Shown piece by piece: positions 13,708-16,462 of a DNA stretch of 16,462 nucleotides. Position 1 is the stretch's first letter; every line of letters starts with the position of its first letter. The translations under genes were made by a program, and so were the position numbers. The notes below the pieces were generated by a model. It saw nothing but the letters and a program-made list of their open reading frames with translations. It was not told where the DNA came from and ran no database searches. This DNA is from Verrucomicrobiales bacterium (GTDB taxonomy: Bacteria > Verrucomicrobiota > Verrucomicrobiia > Verrucomicrobiales > DEV007), in the NCBI GenBank assembly GCA_002708885.1, contig PAPL01000016.1, positions 30,208 to 46,669 on the forward strand. Direction: 5' to 3'.

Positions 13708-14958
13708 ATGAAAGAGTGGAAAATATTATCAGTAATATCCGTAATTATTATTTTTCTTACGACTAGTATCCAATACACGAAAGGAAACGATTGGGCACAA
13801 TGGCGCGGCCCAAACCATGACGGCATTGCTGATCCAGACCAAGATCCTCCCACAAATTTCAGTTCTAAAGAAAATGTTCTCTGGTCAACTAAGATCCCGG
13901 GAAGAGGTCATGGCTCTCCAACCATTTATGGTGATCGGATATTTCTAGCAACGGCAGACGAAAAAAGAAAAACACAAACTCTATTGTGTTTGAATCGATT
14001 GACTGGAAAAGAAATATGGAGCAAAGAAGTGCATCGGGGAGGGTTTCCGGAAAAATCCAACAAGAAAGCAAGCCAAGCATCTTCGACCCCGGCCACTGAT
14101 GGTAAATTAGTCTATATAAATTTTCTCAATAGAGGGGCAATATACACAACTGCTTTCGATTTTAATGGTAATAAAATCTGGCAACAAAAGATCAGTGATT
14201 ACATTCTTCACCAAGGTTTTTCCACGTCTCCCGCTATATATAAATCTCTTCTAATAGTCTCTGCCGATAATAAAGGCGGCGGTGCTATCTGCGGCCTGAA
14301 CCGCAAAGATGGCAAGATCGTTTGGAAGGTAAACCGCCCAAAAGAACCCAATTACACATCTCCTGTAATATATAAACTTAATGGTAGGGACGAACTGATC
14401 TTTCAGGGATGTAATTTAGTGACTAGTCTCGATCCGAACACAGGTAAAAAGTTCTGGGAAATATCCGGATCAACTACCGAATGTGTCAGTTCGATCGTGA
14501 CGGATGGTAAACGTGTCTTTACGAGTGGCGGTTATCCGAGAAATCATGTCTCGGCTATCGTCGCTGACGGCACAGGAAAAGTGGCGTGGAAAAACATTAG
14601 CCGTGTATACGTTCCTTCAATGATCGTCAAAGACGGTTATATCTACGCCGTGATGGATAATGGAAATGCCATTTGTTGGAACTCTGAAACCGGTAAAAAT
14701 ATGTGGAAAGAACGTCTAAATCGAACCACCAGTGCATCTCCCGTGATGGTCGGCAAAAGAATCTATGCAGTTGACGAAAATGGAAACTTCTCAGTTTTTG
14801 CTGCTGATCCTAAGAAGTTCAAAGTCATTGCTAAAAACAAGCTCGGGGATCAGGTATTTGCAACGCCTGTCATATGTGATAGCAAAATTTTTGCGAGGGT
14901 TGCCGTAAATGTTGGTGATGTTCGACAAGAAGTTCTTTACTGCATTGGTAAGAAATAA
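13708..14958 (+). CDS. Secreted PQQ-like beta-propeller repeat protein
   Basis: A 416-residue protein with a signal peptide (M-K-E-W-K-I-L-S-V-I-S-V-I-I-I-F-L, cleavage near Lys26-Gly27) and a propeller made of PQQ/WD-like blades. The mature start D-W-A-Q-W-R-G-P-N-H-D-G is the opening usual for such proteins in Planctomycetota and Verrucomicrobiota. Blades show the 'a.d..tGk..W' pattern several times: L-N-R-L-T-G-K-E-I-W, F-D-F-N-G-N-K-I-W, L-N-R-K-D-G-K-I-V-W, L-D-P-N-T-G-K-K-F-W, W-N-S-E-T-G-K-N-M-W. Each is preceded by 'sP.i..d.iy' strands. It is related to BamB in fold, but there is no lipobox and no quinoprotein dehydrogenase residues or haem motif are evident, so PQQ binding should not be assumed. 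The start is well supported by AGGA 7 nt upstream. It is the last plus-strand gene and ends 6 bp from the stop of the opposite DUF1501 gene. The function is probably binding or scaffolding in the periplasm; details are unknown. Confidence 0.87.
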   Translation: MKEWKILSVISVIIIFLTTSIQYTKGNDWAQWRGPNHDGIADPDQDPPTNFSSKENVLWSTKIPGRGHGSPTIYGDRIFLATADEKRKTQTLLCLNRLTGKEIWSKEVHRGGFPEKSNKKASQASSTPATDGKLVYINFLNRGAIYTTAFDFNGNKIWQQKISDYILHQGFSTSPAIYKSLLIVSADNKGGGAICGLNRKDGKIVWKVNRPKEPNYTSPVIYKLNGRDELIFQGCNLVTSLDPNTGKKFWEISGSTTECVSSIVTDGKRVFTSGGYPRNHVSAIVADGTGKVAWKNISRVYVPSMIVKDGYIYAVMDNGNAICWNSETGKNMWKERLNRTTSASPVMVGKRIYAVDENGNFSVFAADPKKFKVIAKNKLGDQVFATPVICDSKIFARVAVNVGDVRQEVLYCIGKK

Positions 14959-14964
14959 TAGATC

Positions 14965-16404
14965 CTAAGCAATAATTTCCTTAACAACCTTACCATGCAC
15001 ATCAGTGAGCCGGTACTGGCGGCCCTGAAACTTATAAGTTAATGATTCATGATTAATACCCATTAAATGAAGAATTGTAGCATTAAGATCATGGACATGG
15101 ACCGGGTCATTCACAACATTATAAGAATAATCATCTGTGGCTCCGTGAACGTGTCCACCCCTGACTCCTCCGCCAGCCAACATCGTTGTAAAGCAACGAG
15201 GGTGGTGATCCCGGCCACCATTCTTTTCGGGGGCCTGGGCATAAACAGTCCGGCCAAACTCCCCTCCCCAAATGACCAGAGTATCATCAAGTAAACCTCT
15301 CTGTTTTAAATCAATTATGAGCCCCGCCGTTGCACGATCAGTGTCCCTACATTGTCGCGGCAAGTCCTGCGAAAGCTTAGAGTGATGATCCCATCCCATG
15401 TGGAAGAGTTGAATAAAATTCACACCCCTCTCTGCAAGGCGCCTAGCTAATAAACAATTTGCCGCATAAGTGCCGGGTCTCTTCACATCAGGCCCATAAA
15501 GATCAAGAGTACTTTGAGGCTCATCCGATAAATTCACTAATTCAGGAACACTGGACTGCATCCTGAACGCCATCTCATATTGTGAAATTCTTGATTGGAT
15601 CTCAGGATCACCAATTGCAGAGGACCGCTTTTCATTGAGCGATTTTAGGTCATCTAATATATCACGTCTCACTGAAGAATTAATCCCGGGCGGATTCGAT
15701 AAATAATATACCGGGTCTCCAGAATTGCGTAACTTGACTCCGGAATGCTCGGTAGGAAGAAAACCTGATGACCAGAGCCTACTGTATAATGGCTGAGCGT
15801 CGGACGAACTTCCACGAGAAGTGAGAACCAAATACTTTGGCAAGTTCCTGTTTACAGATCCTAGCCCATATGACATCCACGAGCCAATACTTGGCCTACC
15901 CGCTAGCTGAGAACCTGTCTGAAAAAATGTAATTGCAGGATCATGATTAATGGCCTCAGTGTGCATAGACCGGATCAAGCAAATGTCATCAGCCAAAGAT
16001 CCAATGTTAGGTAACAATTCACTGAAGGAAATGCCGCTCTGTCCAAATTTACTGAAGCTGTAATTACTCGGTGCAAGGGGCAATGATTTTTGCTTTGACG
16101 TCATCGTTGTAATGCGTTGCCCACCCCTGACTGAATCCGGTAATTCCTTTCCACGACTCTTCTCTAGCTGAGGTTTTGGATCAAACAGATCGATCTGCGA
16201 AGGTCCTCCCGATTGAAAGAGATAGATGACCCGTTTGGCTCTTGGTGCGTAACTCTTATAATCTACATCCCCACCTGATCCCTGAACCTCATCTCTTAGT
16301 AAACCGGCAAGCGCTATCGATCCAATGCCGTGAGCAGAACCGTGCAGAAAAACTCGTCGGTTTAACTGATCTTGCTGTCTGATAATATTATTCAAGATTC
16401 CCAT
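14965..16404 (-). CDS. DUF1501 family protein with Tat-like signal
   Basis: DUF1501 proteins have an alkaline phosphatase/sulfatase-like fold, are abundant in Planctomycetota and Verrucomicrobiota, and are usually paired with a DUF1549/DUF1553 protein; their activity is unproven. The 479 residues include N-R-R-V-F-L-H-G (15-22) followed by a hydrophobic stretch (I-G-S-I-A-L-A-G-L-L), the usual Tat-type export signal of this family. Diagnostic parts are V-I-Y-L-F-Q-S-G-G-P-S-Q-I-D-L-F-D-P-K-P (59-78), N-H-D-P-A (153-157), F-H-M-G-W-D-H-H (334-341), IWGGEFGRT (378-386), GGRDHHP (396-402) and AGGGVRGGHVHGATDD (410-425). The His/Asp clusters resemble a metal-dependent hydrolase centre. The start has AGGAG 4 nt upstream. 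The upstream neighbour, 13 bp away on the same strand, ends with a sequence fitting DUF1553. A role in processing sulfated or phosphorylated glycans is a common guess only. Confidence 0.93.
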   Translation of the reverse strand: MGILNNIIRQQDQLNRRVFLHGSAHGIGSIALAGLLRDEVQGSGGDVDYKSYAPRAKRVIYLFQSGGPSQIDLFDPKPQLEKSRGKELPDSVRGGQRITTMTSKQKSLPLAPSNYSFSKFGQSGISFSELLPNIGSLADDICLIRSMHTEAINHDPAITFFQTGSQLAGRPSIGSWMSYGLGSVNRNLPKYLVLTSRGSSSDAQPLYSRLWSSGFLPTEHSGVKLRNSGDPVYYLSNPPGINSSVRRDILDDLKSLNEKRSSAIGDPEIQSRISQYEMAFRMQSSVPELVNLSDEPQSTLDLYGPDVKRPGTYAANCLLARRLAERGVNFIQLFHMGWDHHSKLSQDLPRQCRDTDRATAGLIIDLKQRGLLDDTLVIWGGEFGRTVYAQAPEKNGGRDHHPRCFTTMLAGGGVRGGHVHGATDDYSYNVVNDPVHVHDLNATILHLMGINHESLTYKFQGRQYRLTDVHGKVVKEIIA

Positions 16405-16417
16405 TTGACTCCTACGA

Positions 16418-16462
16418 TCACTTATTAATTACTTCGTCAAGATTCATAATCAAATTTGCGGC
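16418..16462 (-). CDS. C-terminal end of a probable DUF1549/DUF1553 protein (partial)
   Basis: Reading the minus strand from the window edge, 14 codons give A-A-N-L-I-M-N-L-D-E-V-I-N-K before a TGA at 16420-16418. This resembles the usual DUF1553 C-terminus ('..LiMNlDEfi..'). The stop is 13 bp from the DUF1501 start, the standard DUF1553-DUF1501 gene pair. Only the tail is visible, so the call rests on this short match plus context. Confidence 0.5.
   Translation of the reverse strand, partial: AANLIMNLDEVINK

Noticed and set aside
1..16462. CRISPR arrays, tRNA or rRNA genes, insertion sequences, integrases, phage or defence genes
   Set aside because: None was seen on reading: no regular short direct repeats with spacers, no clover-leaf-like sequence and no transposase motif.

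Overview
The window reads as ordinary chromosomal DNA of a Gram-negative bacterium from the PVC group, most likely Verrucomicrobiota and possibly Planctomycetota. The pointers are a DUF1501 protein next to what looks like the tail of a DUF1553 protein, a secreted PQQ-like beta-propeller protein, a coiled-coil plus discoidin-like envelope protein, a GbsR/UpxY regulatory pair ahead of polysaccharide genes, AT-rich DNA and mostly weak Shine-Dalgarno sequences. The phylum is inferred from gene content, not from a marker-gene search. I see no tRNA, rRNA, CRISPR array, transposase or integrase.

Right to left on the minus strand (11374 to 1) run a lipoprotein gene, dnaE (replicative DNA polymerase III alpha) and, 68 bp after dnaE, a surface-polysaccharide locus. 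Its order of transcription is a GbsR/MarR-type regulator, a specialised NusG paralog (UpxY/RfaH/LoaP type), a leader with a near-exact match to the enterobacterial ops element, a WecG/TagA/CpsF glycosyltransferase, a secreted coiled-coil/discoidin-like protein, a Wzx-type flippase, wecB (UDP-GlcNAc 2-epimerase) and a GT4-like glycosyltransferase cut by the window edge. The logic is coherent. WecB would make UDP-ManNAc, the TagA-type enzyme could add ManNAc(-derived) sugar to an undecaprenyl-linked acceptor, the GT4 enzyme would extend the chain, and the flippase would move it across the inner membrane. The NusG paralog would let RNA polymerase read through the long operon after loading at the ops-like site.

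Left to right on the plus strand (11588 to 14958) come a sigma-54-like -24/-12 promoter, a P-II nitrogen regulator (glnB/glnK) closed by a very strong intrinsic terminator, a small gene of unknown function, a secreted NodB-like polysaccharide deacetylase-like protein and a secreted PQQ-like beta-propeller protein. The last meets, tail to tail with only 6 bp between stop codons, a minus-strand DUF1501 gene preceded by the last codons of a probable DUF1553 gene.

The most interesting signal is the ops-like sequence at 5445-5459 (minus strand), just after the gene for the protein family that reads such elements in Enterobacteria. Next come a perfect 10-bp inverted repeat in front of the GbsR-type gene (6698-6723) and the sigma-54-type site before the P-II gene.
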